NCBI GenBank assembly: GCA_905221605.1
Contig: CAJNDS010002531.1
Coordinates: 261,501-325,500 of the forward strand
Length of the DNA: 64,000 bases
Direction: 5' to 3'
From: Symbiodinium natans
Lineage: Eukaryota; Sar; Dinophyceae; Suessiales; Symbiodiniaceae
Positions 11,690 through 22,740 of this stretch are shown one piece after another; the first letter of the stretch is position 1; every line of letters starts with the position of its first letter. The position numbers and the translations under genes are program-made. The notes beneath the pieces are model-generated. The model was not told the origin of the DNA. It worked only from the letters and a program-made list of their open reading frames with translations, and searched no databases.

Positions 11690-12320
11690 CCAAGGTCTAT
11701 AAGCCTATAGCTTATATAGGCTATAGGCCTATCCTGCCTCTCCATTCGGGATGACGGAAGCCCTCTCCGGCGCGCTTTTGGCTCACGAAAGTGCGCTGGG
11801 GAGGGTTTTCGTGGCTCAGGGACAGAGGGGATCCAAAAGGAGTTCTATAGTCTAAGTGTCTATAGCCTATATTGGCTACAGGCTATAGGTCCATACTGCC
11901 TCCTTTCGGGATGACGAAAACCCTCTCCGGCGCACTTTTGGCTCACGAAAGTGTGCCGGAGAGGGTTTTTGTGGCTCAGGGGACAGAGGGGATCCAAGTT
12001 CTATAGTCTATGGCTATAGGTCTATCCTGCCTCTCCCATTTTGGATGACGATAAAAACCCTCTCCGGCGCACTTTTGGCTCGCGAAAGTGCGCCGGGGAG
12101 GGTTTTCGTGGCTCAGGGACAGAGGGGATCCAAGTTCTACAGTCTATGGCTATAGGTCTATCCTGCCTCTCCATTTTGGATGACGATGAAAACCCTCTCC
12201 GGCGCACTTTTGGCTCACGAAAGTGCGCCGCGGAGGGTTTTTGTGGCTCAGGGGACAGAGGGGATCCAGGTTCTATAGTCTATGGCTATAGGTCTATCCT
12301 GCCTCTCCATTTTGGATTGC
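11690..12320. repeat. Tandem hairpin satellite, about 137-158 bp units
   Basis: Four full units and one partial. Each has a GGCTATAGG-rich part, the stem CCCTCTCCGGCGCACTTT, loop TGGCTCACG, the inverted stem AAAGTGCGCCGGRGAGGG, then GTGGCTCAGGGACAGAGG and GGATCC. No TTTAGGG inside. The frame 12041-12364 is a shadow of the repeat. Confidence 0.9.
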
Positions 12321-12420
12321 CAGTGACACACCAAAGAGGCTATTGCCTCGTTTCGGCCCAATGATTGCCACTCACACACCAAAGAGGCCATCGCCTCGTT
12401 TCGGCCCAATGAACTCACAG
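12316..12420. repeat. 48-bp direct duplication
   Basis: ATTGCCA(G/C)T(G/C)ACACACCA with AAGAGGC and GCCTCGTTTCGGCCCAATG occurs twice in tandem. Confidence 0.8.
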
Positions 12421-12424
12421 GTAC

Positions 12425-12550
12425 AATTTACAGGATTTGCGACGTGATTTGCTACATGCCCCGTTCCATTTACAGGATTTGCGACGTGATTTGCTACATG
12501 CCCCGTTTCATTTACAGGATTTGCGCCGTGATTTCCTACATGCCTTTTCC
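12425..12550. repeat. 43-bp tandem repeat, three copies
   Basis: TTTACAGGATTTGCGACGTG then ATTTGCTACATGCC, starting at about 12427, 12470 and 12513. Confidence 0.85.
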
Positions 12551-12605
12551 CCTCCCATGCCCCCAGATATGTAGCTGACAGTCAAAGAGGCCATTGCCTG
12601 AAATA

Positions 12606-12733
12606 ACCTAAACCCTAAACCCTAAACCCTAAACCCTAAACCCTAAACCCTAAACCCTAAACCCTAAACCCTAAACCCTAAACCCTAAACCCTAAACCCT
12701 AAACCCTAAACCCTAAACCCTAACCCTAAACCC
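12606..12733. repeat. CCCTAAA array
   Basis: About 18 near-perfect units, one of the longest in the first half. Confidence 0.95.
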
Positions 12734-13039
12734 AGAACTCCCCAACAAACCTGGAAGAGAAGTTTTGGCCTGATCTCAGGATTTGCTTTGGCTCAGCCAT
12801 CTCCGCTTGTGAGAGCTCAGCAGGATGGGCCGCCGCCCTCCAGCTGCCTCCCAGCTGCATGAGTGGGGTTTAGGGTTTAGGGTTTAGGGTTTAGGGTTTA
12901 GCGTTTAGGGTGTGCAGGGTTTAGGGATTAGGGTGACTGGGGGTGTGGGCTCAGGGGAAGGGCAGCTCTGTCTATTTTTGTTGGGGTTTAGGGTTCGAAG
13001 TCGTTTAGGGTTTCGGGTTTAGGGCTTAGGGTTTGGGTT

Positions 13040-13490
13040 GCAGAACTATAAGAAGTTGTGGGCTAGGGGGCCTCTTGAAAGATGGGAGGATGCTAGTATC
13101 TCCTCCTTCGACCCCAGTGACCTCCGAAGCAATGTTGAGACTCGAAGCCCCCTTATCAGTTTTCACATTGCTTTAAACGGACGTGCTGAATCAGGCTGGT
13201 TGAGATCGGGCGATACAATCAGAAGCCTATGCTCTCTATCTCTGTCGAATTCTTATATATTTTCTGCTTGCGTCAGTGTATGGCCGTCTCTTCTTAAGTC
13301 TTTCAGATGGTGGGTTCCCATGGGTTCTTCCTCTTCGGTCTGGGGAACGGCCCGGGATACTTGCCGGCTGGATCACTCGGGGTTGGTTTACGGACAAACA
13401 AGATGCGTAGACCAAAGTGCTGACCCCATTCCCAATTCTTGCATGGTTTCCTGTCTTGTACTGCAGTTGTGCTTGGTTTAGCATATGAGG
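13040..13490. other. ITR-free stretch with an unrecognised open frame
   Basis: A + strand frame of 147 codons (13038-13481) has no family motif and an opposite-strand frame overlaps it. Probably non-coding or intronic. Confidence 0.3.
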
Positions 13491-13821
13491 GTTTAGGGTT
13501 TAGGGTTGTATGAAGCGTCTGGAAGGGCTGCTGTCTCCCAGCTAGCTTGTCCGAGACTGGGTTCAAAAAACGTGTTTAGGGGTGTACTTAGGGGACATAG
13601 CATCGTATTTACGTTGCTCAGGGCTGCTTTGCAGGGGACAAGGAAATTCGAAAGTCACCTCTGGGCCCAGGCTTGCAGCCATGCCTGACAGGCGGGTAAG
13701 CCCAAATGCCTGGACCTCGGTGGGTTTTCGGGAGACTTGGGGCTTCCTTTTGTGCAAGCGCTTGAAGCTGGTGATCTCTAGAATTTCGTGCAAGTTCCCG
13801 CCCCTTACATGAAGACTTCTG

Positions 13822-13827
13822 CCCCCG

Positions 13828-13869
<42 letters not shown>

Positions 13870-13878
13870 GAAAAAAAC
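13822..13878. repeat. Poly-C/poly-A composite
   Basis: C run followed directly by an A run ending AACAG, just before a PPR-like exon. Reverse complement of the T/G composites elsewhere. Confidence 0.9.
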
Positions 13879-13888
13879 AGAAGCATCC

Positions 13889-13978
13889 TTTGAGGAGGTG
13901 TGCTTCAACACCGCGATCAGCGCTTGCGGTGGTGCAGGGGAGATCGAGCTGCTCGCTGTTGAGCTTGGTGATTTCATG
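13889..13978 (+). CDS. PPR-like exon fragment
   Basis: Reads EEVCFNTAISACGGAGEIEL then LAVELGDFM. The FNTAISACG core is the dinoflagellate PPR signature. It directly follows the C/A homopolymer tract ending in ACAG, which could serve as the acceptor. Confidence 0.65.
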
Positions 13979-14015
13979 CTGGTTGGTGCGGGGGGGGGGG
14001 GGGGGAGGGGAGGAC

Positions 14016-14172
14016 CCTAAACCTTGAACCCTAAACCCTAAACCTCAAACCCTAAACCCTAAACCCTAAACCCTAAACCCTGAACCCTGAACCCTGAACC
14101 CTGAACCCTGAACCCTGAACCCTGAACCCTAAACCCTAAACCCTAAACCCTAAACCCTAACCCTAAACCCCA
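14016..14172. repeat. CCCTAAA/CCCTGAA array
   Basis: Seven or more consecutive CCCTGAA variant units lie inside ordinary CCCTAAA units. Confidence 0.9.
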
Positions 14173-14322
14173 AACAGGGAGTTGGGGTTCAGAGGCTCTG
14201 CGCCAAATCCCTGCATGCTAAGCCTGGTTAAGGTCTGAGGCCCGATTAAGCTTTCCGACCTGCCCCACAATTGGGGTCATATACCCCATACTCCTATAAT
14301 TCCTATAATTCGTACAAATGTT

Positions 14323-14425
14323 GAGGGTTTAGGGTTTGGGGTTTAGGGTTTAGGGTTTAGGGTTTAGGGTTTAGGGTTTAGGGTTTAGGGGGTTGAACCC
14401 TAAACCCTAAACCTCAAACCCAAAA
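14323..14425. repeat. Inverted ITR junction
   Basis: TTTAGGG units (14323-14391) change to CCCTAAA (14396-14412) across GGGTTGAACC, with almost no spacer. Confidence 0.85.
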
Positions 14426-14927
14426 CCCGAAAGGGTTTAGGGTCTCTCGGGGAACATGTTGAAATGATCAGAGAACCGCATTGTATCTCCCACCCTAGGG
14501 CCTTAAAGTTCTGCAGCTTCCCCAATAAGCCAGCCAAAAAATGGGTTTAGGGTTTAGGGTTTAGGGTGTAGGGTGTAGGGTTTAGGGTTTAGACACCCTG
14601 CACACACCATATTTGCAAAGGCACTGGCGCCGAAGTCGCCCAACACCATCCCTGAATTCTGGAGTTCAGAACTCTCCTAGCTATGCAAAAAGTGACAGGC
14701 ACAAACCTATCCCCACACTGAGGCCCAGGTTGTAAGCTAACCTTTTAAATTCTGACCCTGAATGCCTAAATCAGCCCCTTTTGGCTCTGTGAAGTCTGTG
14801 AAGAATGTTATAGTGACCCTAAACCCTAAGCCCTAAATCCTAAAGCCTTAACCCAGGGTTGTTTAAACACAAACCTAAACCCTAAACCCTAAACCCTAAA
14901 CCCTATGCTTCTTGCAAAACCCACAGG

Positions 14928-14980
14928 GTGGCTCTGGATCTGCTGGCGGTCCTCCAGCGCCAGGGCCCGGCAGGGCCCAC
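14928..14980 (+). CDS. PPR-like exon fragment (helix B)
   Basis: Reads VALDLLAVLQRQGP, typical of the second helix of a PPR. Preceded by CCCACAG, with CCCTAAA tracts just upstream. Confidence 0.5.
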
Positions 14981-15437
14981 GAGTCTCCTGGGCTTCAAAA
15001 CCTTGAGCAATAGATGAAGTTTAGGGTTTAGGGTTTAGGGTTTAGGGTTAGGGGTTTAGGGTTTGGAGTTTAGGGTTTTGGGTTTACGGTTTAGGGCTGG
15101 TTTAGGGTTTAGGGTTCAGGGTCCTCATACCATACTTCATAGACCCAGGGTTTTGGAGGGTTTGTAGCTTTGGAGCTGTGCTGACGAACCCGGGCTTGCG
15201 AGAGCCAGAGAGCGAGGGGAGGCGGGTTTAGGGAATCGTTTACTTGAGAAAATCCGGATTTGTGCAAGGGTAAGATGGGTCCAGATAGCAGCACCTCTGC
15301 CTGTCTGGGTAAAGCCGCACAGGGCTTTCGCGCAATAGGGTGTGATTTGCTGTGGCGGTCGGTCTTCAGCTAGTTCCTCAAGATCCAGCCCTTCTTATGC
15401 CCAAGATACAGTAGTTTAGGGTTTAGGGGGGGTTCGG

Positions 15438-15515
15438 CTGGCGCATATATCGAGGCTTCGCCGCTGCCATCGCCGCCTGCGCTCGACGGGGGCATTGGCA
15501 GCGAGGTGCAGGGTT
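15438..15515 (+). CDS. PPR-like exon fragment
   Basis: Reads GFAAAIAACARRGHWQRG, first helix of a PPR. Flanked by TTTAGGG sequence on the left. Confidence 0.55.
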
Positions 15516-15743
15516 GTCTGCTTAGGGTTCCGGGTTTTCTGGTGACAAGAGTCCGGGTTCACATAAGGTTCTCCTGTTTAGTGTTGAGGGTTTCTGTCTA
15601 GAGTCTTGTTGCTCACAAATGGTCTGCGCATGACAGGCGTATGGCAAACATGTATATTGCAGCTATGATCATGTGTGTCTGTGATTCTATCTACTGAGGA
15701 AAAGCTTAATGTGTATGTGTATGCATATATATATATATACATA

Positions 15744-15779
<36 letters not shown>

Positions 15780-15955
15780 TTGTGTATGTGTGTGTTTGTT
15801 TCGAGAGAGAGAGAGAGGGAGAAATAGAGCGAGAGAGAGGCAGAGAGACAGGGAGAAAGAGAAGAGAGAGAGAGAGAGAGGGATCGAGAGAGAGCCAGAT
15901 TATGGTATTAATCGAAGATGAATGAGCACGTGGGGCTTAAGAGCCGGAATCTTTT

Positions 15956-16062
15956 CTTGGTAGCCCAGTGGTCCCCTTTACCCATTTTTTATGGGTTCCC
16001 TTATAAAATGACCAACCCCAAAAAGGGTGCCCTTCTCATAATATGGTTACTGGGCTACCAAG
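15956..16062. mobile_element. Inverted-repeat element, family A
   Basis: Termini CTTGGTAGCCCAGTGG and TTACTGGGCTACCAAG are inverted repeats. The core reads TTCCCTTATAAAATGACC then AAAAAGGGTGCCCTT. About 107 bp, MITE-like. The same ends form AKR intron 8. Confidence 0.8.
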
Positions 16063-16444
16063 TTTTCCCCTCGCCTCCCCTGGAGAGGCTTACTGCTCCT
16101 GGCGGAGATGGATGCAGAGCGCATCCGGCCAGACGACTCTCGGGTGTTCTTCAGATCCCCTCAACATGGGGTTTAGGGTTTAGGATTCACAAACATGGGG
16201 TTTAGGGTTTAGGGTTTAGGGTTTAGGATTCACAAACATGGGGTTTAGGGTTTAGGATTCACAATGCTGGCATGCAGTCACGCTCTATTGTCGTTTTGTA
16301 CGAAGAAGTACCTGACTCATGGATTCGCAAGGCTTGCAGTCGTGGCCACGAGTGCTAGGGTCTGCGAGTGTTGCTAAGACTTTCCGGCCAGGACATCAGA
16401 ACCCGGATGCAACAAAAGGGTTTAGGGTTTAGGGTTAAGGACCC

Positions 16445-16530
16445 TATTCTGCAGCTGAAGGAGTTCTGCTACGGCGCCGCCGTCGCTGCCTGCGAGCGCA
16501 GCCATCAGTGGAAGCCCTCCGGACTGTGAG
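16445..16530 (+). CDS. PPR-like exon fragment
   Basis: Reads LQLKEFCYGAAVAACERSHQ then WKPS, a PPR helix A with the AACERSHQW variant of the usual SACEKGGQW. ITR units lie on both sides. Confidence 0.6.
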
Positions 16531-18000
16531 CAGTGTGCTCATGGTTTAGGGGCTTAGGGTTTAGGGTTTAGGGTTGAGGGTTTGGGGTTTAGGGTTTAGG
16601 ATTTAGGGTTTAGGGTTTAGGGTTTAGGGTGACTTGGGTGTCGGTGAATGAAGATGCGTCGAACACCCATCCCTGGTCCTGTGCCATTTGGCTTCAGGGG
16701 GCTTTTAGGGGCTTCGGGGTCAGAATGACGTCATACAGGGTTCAGGGTTCAGGGTTTCGGGTTTTGGGTTTTGGGTTCTGGGCTTTGGGTTGTCGGTTTT
16801 GGGTTTGGGTTTTGGGCACCCTCATCTAATGGACAGCTCTCTGGAATGAGAGCTGGTTCGAGCGGGACTTTGTTCCTCGAGAAGTTACTGGCCTGTTTGG
16901 AGGTTTCCGAAAATGGGGGTACCCTGTTGGGGGGATCCTTTCAAGGGGATTCTATGCAATTTGGGGTATAAAAGGGGTACCCCTGTTTGGGGCATACCTC
17001 TCCAGATTTTGGAGATCTGACACCTCAGCCAATGAATCCCTTTCCTTTGATCTGAAAGACTGAGGTCGCGCTTAAATTGCCTGACTCCACAGCAACAAAA
17101 GCGAACCACACACGCTCGTTTGGGCTCTCTGTGCAGGATGTGCGCATCAAATCCCAGCCCCTGCAACAGGTAGGTAAATTGAACCGTAAGGTGTACTGTT
17201 TACAGGCTCCAAGATGGGCGCGAACAGCAATTACCGTTTAGGGTTTAGGGTTGAGGGGCATGAAAGCCGCTTAACACCTTGATTCACAAATCTCGCAAAG
17301 GTGGGCACTACAGCTTCTGACGGTGATGGACGATGCCAAGGTGAATCCGGCCCTGTTTTGCGTAGGGGTTAGGGTCTTGAGTTTTGGTTTACTTCAAGCC
17401 CCAAAAATGATGAACAACATTTTTCCCTTACGATCCTGCCGCAATTGCAATTTACAAATCCCAAATCAAAAAGACCTCCTGCATTAAGTGGGTGTCGTAT
17501 GTTTTATATTTACCCCCGGCCTAGAGAGAAGTGGAGCACAGCTGCCAGGAACCCTAAACCCTATAAACCTTCAGCGCAATTTTTGAGGGTTAGTCCACAC
17601 GGCCTTAGGCTTTAGGCTTTACCAAGCCATGGACTTTGTCGACTTTAGGAGCATTCGTTTTGGGTGGCCGGGAAAAGGTGTTTAGGGCTTAGGGTTACAC
17701 CCAAAACACGCGCAACGCCAAGCAAAGGGGAAAAACGAGCAGAAGACGTCGTTTAGGATCCCTGTCAAGAGCTGCCGGGCCTGGCAAGGGCTTAAACCCT
17801 CTGAGCCCGAATGCCTGAACCCTGTAAACCCTGTCTTCAGCTGCCATGGGCGCGGACTGTGCGATGTCCCTCCTCTAAACCCCTACCAGCCCAAATACCA
17901 AAACCCTAGAAGCCCCTATGCCCTACACAGCCCCAAGCCCCCCTAAACCCTAAACCCTAAACCCTAAACCCTAAACACCTCAAAAGCAACAGTGTCTAAG

Positions 18001-18117
18001 GGTAGTTTCATGGGTTCTTAAGTACTGGGCCCTTAGCTCCCAAAAAAGGGTTCTGAAGTATGGGGGGCCCTTGGGTTGTACAGGGTATCTAAGGGATCAG
18101 GGACCATGCAACTACCC
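18001..18117. mobile_element. Inverted-repeat element, family D, diverged
   Basis: GGTAGTTTCATGGGTTCTTA on the left, CAGGGACCATGCAACTACC on the right, same family as 38626. Confidence 0.65.
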
Positions 18118-18239
18118 CTAGAAACCCTAAACCGCGAAAAGACCCTAAACCCCTAAACTCCTAACCCTAAACCCCGAAACCCCTAAACCCCCTAAACCAT
18201 AAACCTTTAACCCCCAAACCCCTGGAGCGCAGTGACGCG

Positions 18240-18310
18240 GATCTCCAGGCTGAGGCCTCGCAAATCTGCGTCAACTCCGCCATCAGCGCCTGCGAGCTCC
18301 TTGGGCGTGG
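18240..18310 (+). CDS. PPR-like exon fragment
   Basis: Reads LQAEASQICVNSAISACELL, a PPR helix A (VNSAISACE). It is followed at once by a TTTAGGG/TTTGGGG array. Confidence 0.6.
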
Positions 18311-18462
18311 GTTTCAGGGTTTAGGGTTTGGGGTTTAGGGTTTGGGGTTTAGGGTTTGGGGTTTAGGGTGTAGGGTTCGGGGTTTAGGGTTTGGGGTTTG
18401 GGGTTTAGGGTTCGGGGTTTAGGGTTTAGGGTTTAGGGTTTGGGGTTTAGGGTTTAGGCATT
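18308..18462. repeat. Alternating TTTAGGG/TTTGGGG array
   Basis: GGGTTTAGGGTTTGGGGTTT pattern repeated, so the higher-order unit is about 14 bases. Confidence 0.9.
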
Positions 18463-18963
18463 GGGTGATGAAAGGGGGGTTGGGTTTGAGGTTTGGCTAG
18501 GGTTTAGGGTTTCAAGCTTTAGAAGGGGTAGGGCTTGGTGTTTAAGATTGAGAGGTGAAACATGGGAGGTGGCAAGTTTAGGGGTGAACGATGGGGGGTC
18601 TACAGGGATTAAGGGTGAATGATGGGGTTTTAGGCCTTCATGGCTGAGTGAGGTGGGCCTGTGAGATATGAATTGGTTTTCGCATCTAGGGTTTAGGGTT
18701 TAGGGTTCAGGAGGGCACCCTCTTCAGAAGCATCTGCCAGGGGGCTTTAGAGTTTAGAGCCCTCAGGTTTGGGGGTGGTTAAGCGATGCAGGGGCTTAGA
18801 AGGCACAAGCCTCCTGAATCCCTACACCCCTCTGAGATCCTAGAAGACTCGAAGCCCTAAACCTCAACCCCCCAAACCCCAAACCCTGAACCCTAAACCC
18901 TGAACCCTGAACCCTAAACCCTAAACCCTAAACCCGAGCCCTAAACCCTGAACCCCTCCAAAA

Positions 18964-19022
18964 GCCCAGGAAGCTGCGGAAGTGGGAGATCGCTGTGCAC
19001 CTCCTACAAGACATGGTGGGCC
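18964..19022 (+). CDS. PPR-like exon fragment (helix B)
   Basis: Reads KLRKWEIAVHLLQDMVGL, the W-x-x-A-x-x-L-L-x-x-M pattern of PPR helix B. CCCTAAA-type units before and TTTAGGG units after. Confidence 0.55.
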
Positions 19023-19785
19023 TGACGCAAGGGTTTAGGGTTTAGGGTTTAGGGTTGAAAATTTGTAGTGTTTGGGGTTTGGGGCTTCGGGCGGCAGCGC
19101 TTTGTGCAAGATGTCTGCAAGACCACTTCGGATTGGCAACCGAAGCACATACCCTAAACCCAAAACCCTAAACCCTATACCTCAAAAGGGAGGAAAGATC
19201 AGGTAGTAGCTCAGGACTGGTGCTGGCCACTATCAAACGGGAGTTTGGCAGTGTTGGCCCTAACCCAAGTTGTTGAGGGGTCTCAGGTCTACACAGTCTA
19301 CACATCCGAAGCCCACAAACCCCAGGTTCTTCCATTCTTCGCCACATATATGCCAGCCCCAGAATCCCGAAGCACCCTACTTTAGCCCAGAGAACCGCAA
19401 GAATCCCCAAGCCATCCCTACTTCATGGTTATTGGCATGATTATTCTTGCTCTCAGTGTTGCTTATGGCCATCCTTACTGTCGGTATAACTTCAAGAGTA
19501 TTTATCTAGCTATTGCAATATCGTACATGCATACTTTATCTGCAGCAAATAACATATGCATGTCGCTATGTTTGTATACGTATTGCCATTCAACAGCAGT
19601 TCTGATCATTCTTGATTGATGAAGATGATGACGATGATGATGATGATGATGATGATGGTTATGATTATTAACATTATTGCTATTAGTATTATCCTTATTA
19701 TTATTGCTCTTATTATTATTGTTTTTATTATTACTGTTCTACGAAATGCTTGTGGCTTTTTGTTTGCACACGGCCCCCAAGCCCA

Positions 19786-19882
19786 GCCCCGACGGCGCCT
19801 GGGCGCCGACGCATTCGCGTCCAACGCGGCGCTGAGCGCCTGCGGTGCCAGCGGCCGCTGGGAGTGGGCCCCTGGGTGCGGT
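19786..19882 (+). CDS. PPR-like exon fragment
   Basis: Reads GADAFASNAALSACGASGRW then EWA, a PPR helix A. Preceded by an ATT/ATG microsatellite and followed by an ITR array. Confidence 0.6.
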
Positions 19883-20204
19883 TTTAGGATTTAGGGCTTA
19901 GGGTTTGGGGTTTAGGATTTAGGGTTTAGGGTTTAGGGTTTAGGGTCTAGGATTTGGGGTTTGGGGTTTAGGGGTTAGGCAAAGGGGTTTGGGGTTCAGG
20001 GTTTAGGGCTCAGGGTTTTGGTAGTAGAATCGTCAATTCTTAGGCCCTTGCACGCTGAATCCGAGGCGGGTTCTAGGGGCCTAGGATCAAGGCTCAAAAT
20101 GCTCCAGCTTCAGACGCACTTTTTTGTTTGTTCGGGTGCCTTTTCAGGTTCGTGCTTTGCACTTGGATCGGCGCTGCAACCGATCCATCACTTGGAACGC
20201 TAAA

Positions 20205-20512
20205 CCCTAGACCCTAGACCCTAAACCCTAAACCCTAAAACCAAAACCCTAGACCCTAACCCCTAGAACCAAACCCTAAACCCTAAACCCTAAACCCCGA
20301 ACCCTAAACCCTAAACCCTAAACCCCAAACCCTAAACCCTAAACCCTAAACCCCAGCAAACTTGGAACCGAGAAGTTGGCGCCACCTTCAGGGCCTGGGT
20401 CCCTGTCCCGAAAAAAAATCCGACTCCTACCCCCCCGAAGGCCCGAAGGTTGCATCCCCCTAAGCAGGGTTTAGGGTTTAGGGTTTAGGGTTTAGGGTTT
20501 AGGGTTTAGGGT
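20205..20512. repeat. Opposed ITR blocks
   Basis: CCCTAAA-type at 20205-20355, TTTAGGG at 20466-20512. The flanks carry short inverted copies of GGTCCGAAGGTTG-like sequence. Confidence 0.85.
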
Positions 20513-20814
20513 CTACCCCCCAAGGTCCGAAGGTTGTACCCCCTTAAGCCTTCCCAAACAAGACCTAAGATACTCTATTTGCTTAAGAACACCGAGTGAA
20601 TAGTGAATGGAAAAACAATAATTCCTATATTGTCCTATATTACCCTTAACAAGGAAGAATGTTTTTCTATTTTTTCTGGTTTCTTAAGCAATTAGTAGTA
20701 CTCCTCATGGTATCCTAAACCCAAAAGGCCTTGATAAGGGCGCCACCTTAGGGGTCCAAAGGTAGAATCCCTTGTCCCTCAGCACCTCGAAGAGATGTGC
20801 CACGAAGGCACTGA

Positions 20815-20895
20815 GCCTGTTTGCCACGCACGAGTGGCCGGACACGGTGGCGTGCAATGCTCTTCTCACTGCTTTCGAGCATCTGGGCTCTTGGA
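20815..20895 (+). CDS. PPR-like exon fragment
   Basis: Reads FATHEWPDTVACNALLTAFE then HLGSW: the PDTVACNALLTA block matches a PPR junction. The introner-related element at 20935 follows. Confidence 0.6.
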
Positions 20896-20934
20896 TAGGG
20901 GAAGAGGGGAGACCTAGCACCGGGAGTCGGCCCT

Positions 20935-21035
20935 TGTTTCCTTTTTTGGGGTTGGGGTTTCCCTTATCATCCCCTTAAAGCAAAAAAGGGTACCCTTTTT
21001 ATTCCTAGGTTACTTTTGGGTCTAGGAGACAATGC
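20935..21035 (+). mobile_element. Element related to the AP2 extra intron
   Basis: Shares the ordered blocks TTCCCTTATCATCCCCTTAAA, AAAGGGTACCCTTTTTATTC and CTAGGTTACTTTTGGGTCTAGG with the extra introns of AP2 copies 2 and 3. It directly follows a PPR-like exon at 20820-20895, so it may be an intron there too. Confidence 0.6.
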
Positions 21036-21202
21036 TCGATACACAGCCACACCATGTGCCGGAATCTTAGGCATGAGCCCTGGAGACATTCCGTGGGATA
21101 ATTTTGCTACTGCCCTAAAAAATAAGGTGGCCCAGAACCCCTAAACCCTAAACCCTAAACCCTAAACCCTAAACCCTAAACCCTAATGGAAGAAGGCGGC
21201 CC

Positions 21203-21290
21203 AGAGAACCGAGGACCTCTTCCCAATGGCAGCGCGCGCTGGAGTTCATGGAGCACCTGCGCCAGGGCCAGGGGGAGTTTGGGTCCATGA
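21203..21290 (+). CDS. PPR-like exon fragment (helix B)
   Basis: Reads SSQWQRALEFMEHLRQGQ, the QWQRALE-F-M pattern of PPR helix B. CCCTAAA array upstream (21136-21186), TTTAGGG downstream. Confidence 0.6.
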
Positions 21291-22059
21291 AGGGTGTGCA
21301 TGCTATAGGGTTTAGGGTTTAGGGTTTGGGGTTTAGGGTTTAGGGTTTAGGGTACCCTCGAGAGGTGGCTTTCGGGGTTTGGGGATTAGGGTACATTGGC
21401 TGATCGCCTAAGAGAGAGAGAGAGTATTTGGGGTTTCGGGCTTGTGCATTTTGAGGTGTTTTGACCAGTGCTCCGGCCATGTTGCTCAACCGCCCCGGAA
21501 ACCCTGAACTCCTGAATCATCCGTGCTAAACTAACCCGTCGAATGTATGTAGTTGGTAGTTCTTGTGGCCGTGAAGCCGCCTGCTGCTTGGGAATAGCAA
21601 GTCGTGCCAGGATCGGGGGGCATTCCACCTGACCTGAGCAGAAACTGTTTGTCCCGATGCATCTGTTGACATTCCCGGAGAACGGCTCGGCCCAACTGCA
21701 ACTCGCACCCATGCTTTCACTGTTGTCCCCAGCAGTCCGTCCTCTCTTCGTGGCTTAGGGGGTCACCGCTTGATGCCTCGGCACAAGACTCCTCCTACAA
21801 CTTCGTAGGGGTAAGAAGAACAGCGCAAGACAGACCCTGCAACCCTAACTGAGCAAGCTTCATAAAGCCATACCCACGTGCTCAGGACACGAGTCCCAAA
21901 CTTGGCAGCGCAGAGCACAAGCAGCCATGGAAGCCCATTGGCACGGAAAGAGGCAAAAGAACCAAGAACCAGAACCAACACTGAATGCCTTTTGTGGTTT
22001 AGGGTTTAGGCTTAGAGTTTAGGGTCTTCAGTCTTCAGAACAGTTTTGGAAAACTGGAA

Positions 22060-22132
22060 CTGGAGACTTGTAGGCGACGCCGGAATCCAGCCAGACTTGA
22101 TCTCCTATGCGGCCACCAGGATGCAGCCAGGT

Positions 22133-22135
<3 letters not shown>
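22060..22135 (+). CDS. PPR-like exon fragment
   Basis: Reads VGDAGIQPDLISYAATRMQP; GIQPDLISYAA is a PPR repeat junction. The T/G homopolymer composite begins directly after it. Confidence 0.6.
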
Positions 22136-22136
<1 letters not shown>

Positions 22137-22163
<27 letters not shown>

Positions 22164-22190
22164 GGGGGGGGGGGGGGGGGTGGGGGGGAC
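22137..22190. repeat. Poly-T/poly-G composite
   Basis: About 26 T then about 25 G with one T, directly after a PPR-like exon. Confidence 0.9.
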
Positions 22191-22483
22191 AGGGCAGTGG
22201 ACATCCACAACGTAAAGGTTTTTCTGAACTCGTTTTCCCCTGACACCGAGCGGGCTTAGATGGTGATTTTTGTCAATCATGGTCCCTTGTTCGGGTTCTT
22301 ATTCTAGGGCGGCACCTAAGTATAAGGATACCCAAAAAAGAATGGACCATAACTTCGAGAACTGACCACGTGTTTCTTGGCCCCGTGGCCGCCCATGGGC
22401 TTGAGCTTGAAGGGCCAAACACCTGAAGCCATCCCAAAACCCTAAAGAAATGAAGCCTCGTGCCGATCCTGACAGTTCGTGAA

Positions 22484-22740
22484 AACCCTAAACCCTAAAC
22501 TCCCTAAACCCAAAACCCTAAACCCTAAAGCCTAAACCCGAAACCCTAAACCCTAAAGCCTAAAGCCTCAAGCCTAAAGCCTCAAGCCTAAACCCTAAAC
22601 CCGAAACCCTAAAGCCTAAACCCTAAACCCTAAACCCTAAACCCTAAACCCTAAACCCTAAACCCTAAACCCTAAACCCTAAACCCTAAAGCCTAAAGCC
22701 TAAAGCCTAAAGCCTAAAGCCTAAAGCCTAAAGCCTAAAC
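22484..22740. repeat. CCCTAAA array with GCCTAAA variants
   Basis: Ordinary CCCTAAA in the middle, runs of AGCCTAA variants at both sides. Confidence 0.9.

Noticed and set aside
12041-12364. 107-codon frame in the hairpin satellite
   Set aside because: It spans repeated units and repeats itself with them.
12785-12800. Possible relic of the dinoflagellate spliced leader (TTTGGCTCAG)
   Set aside because: Only the last part fits and no gene starts downstream.
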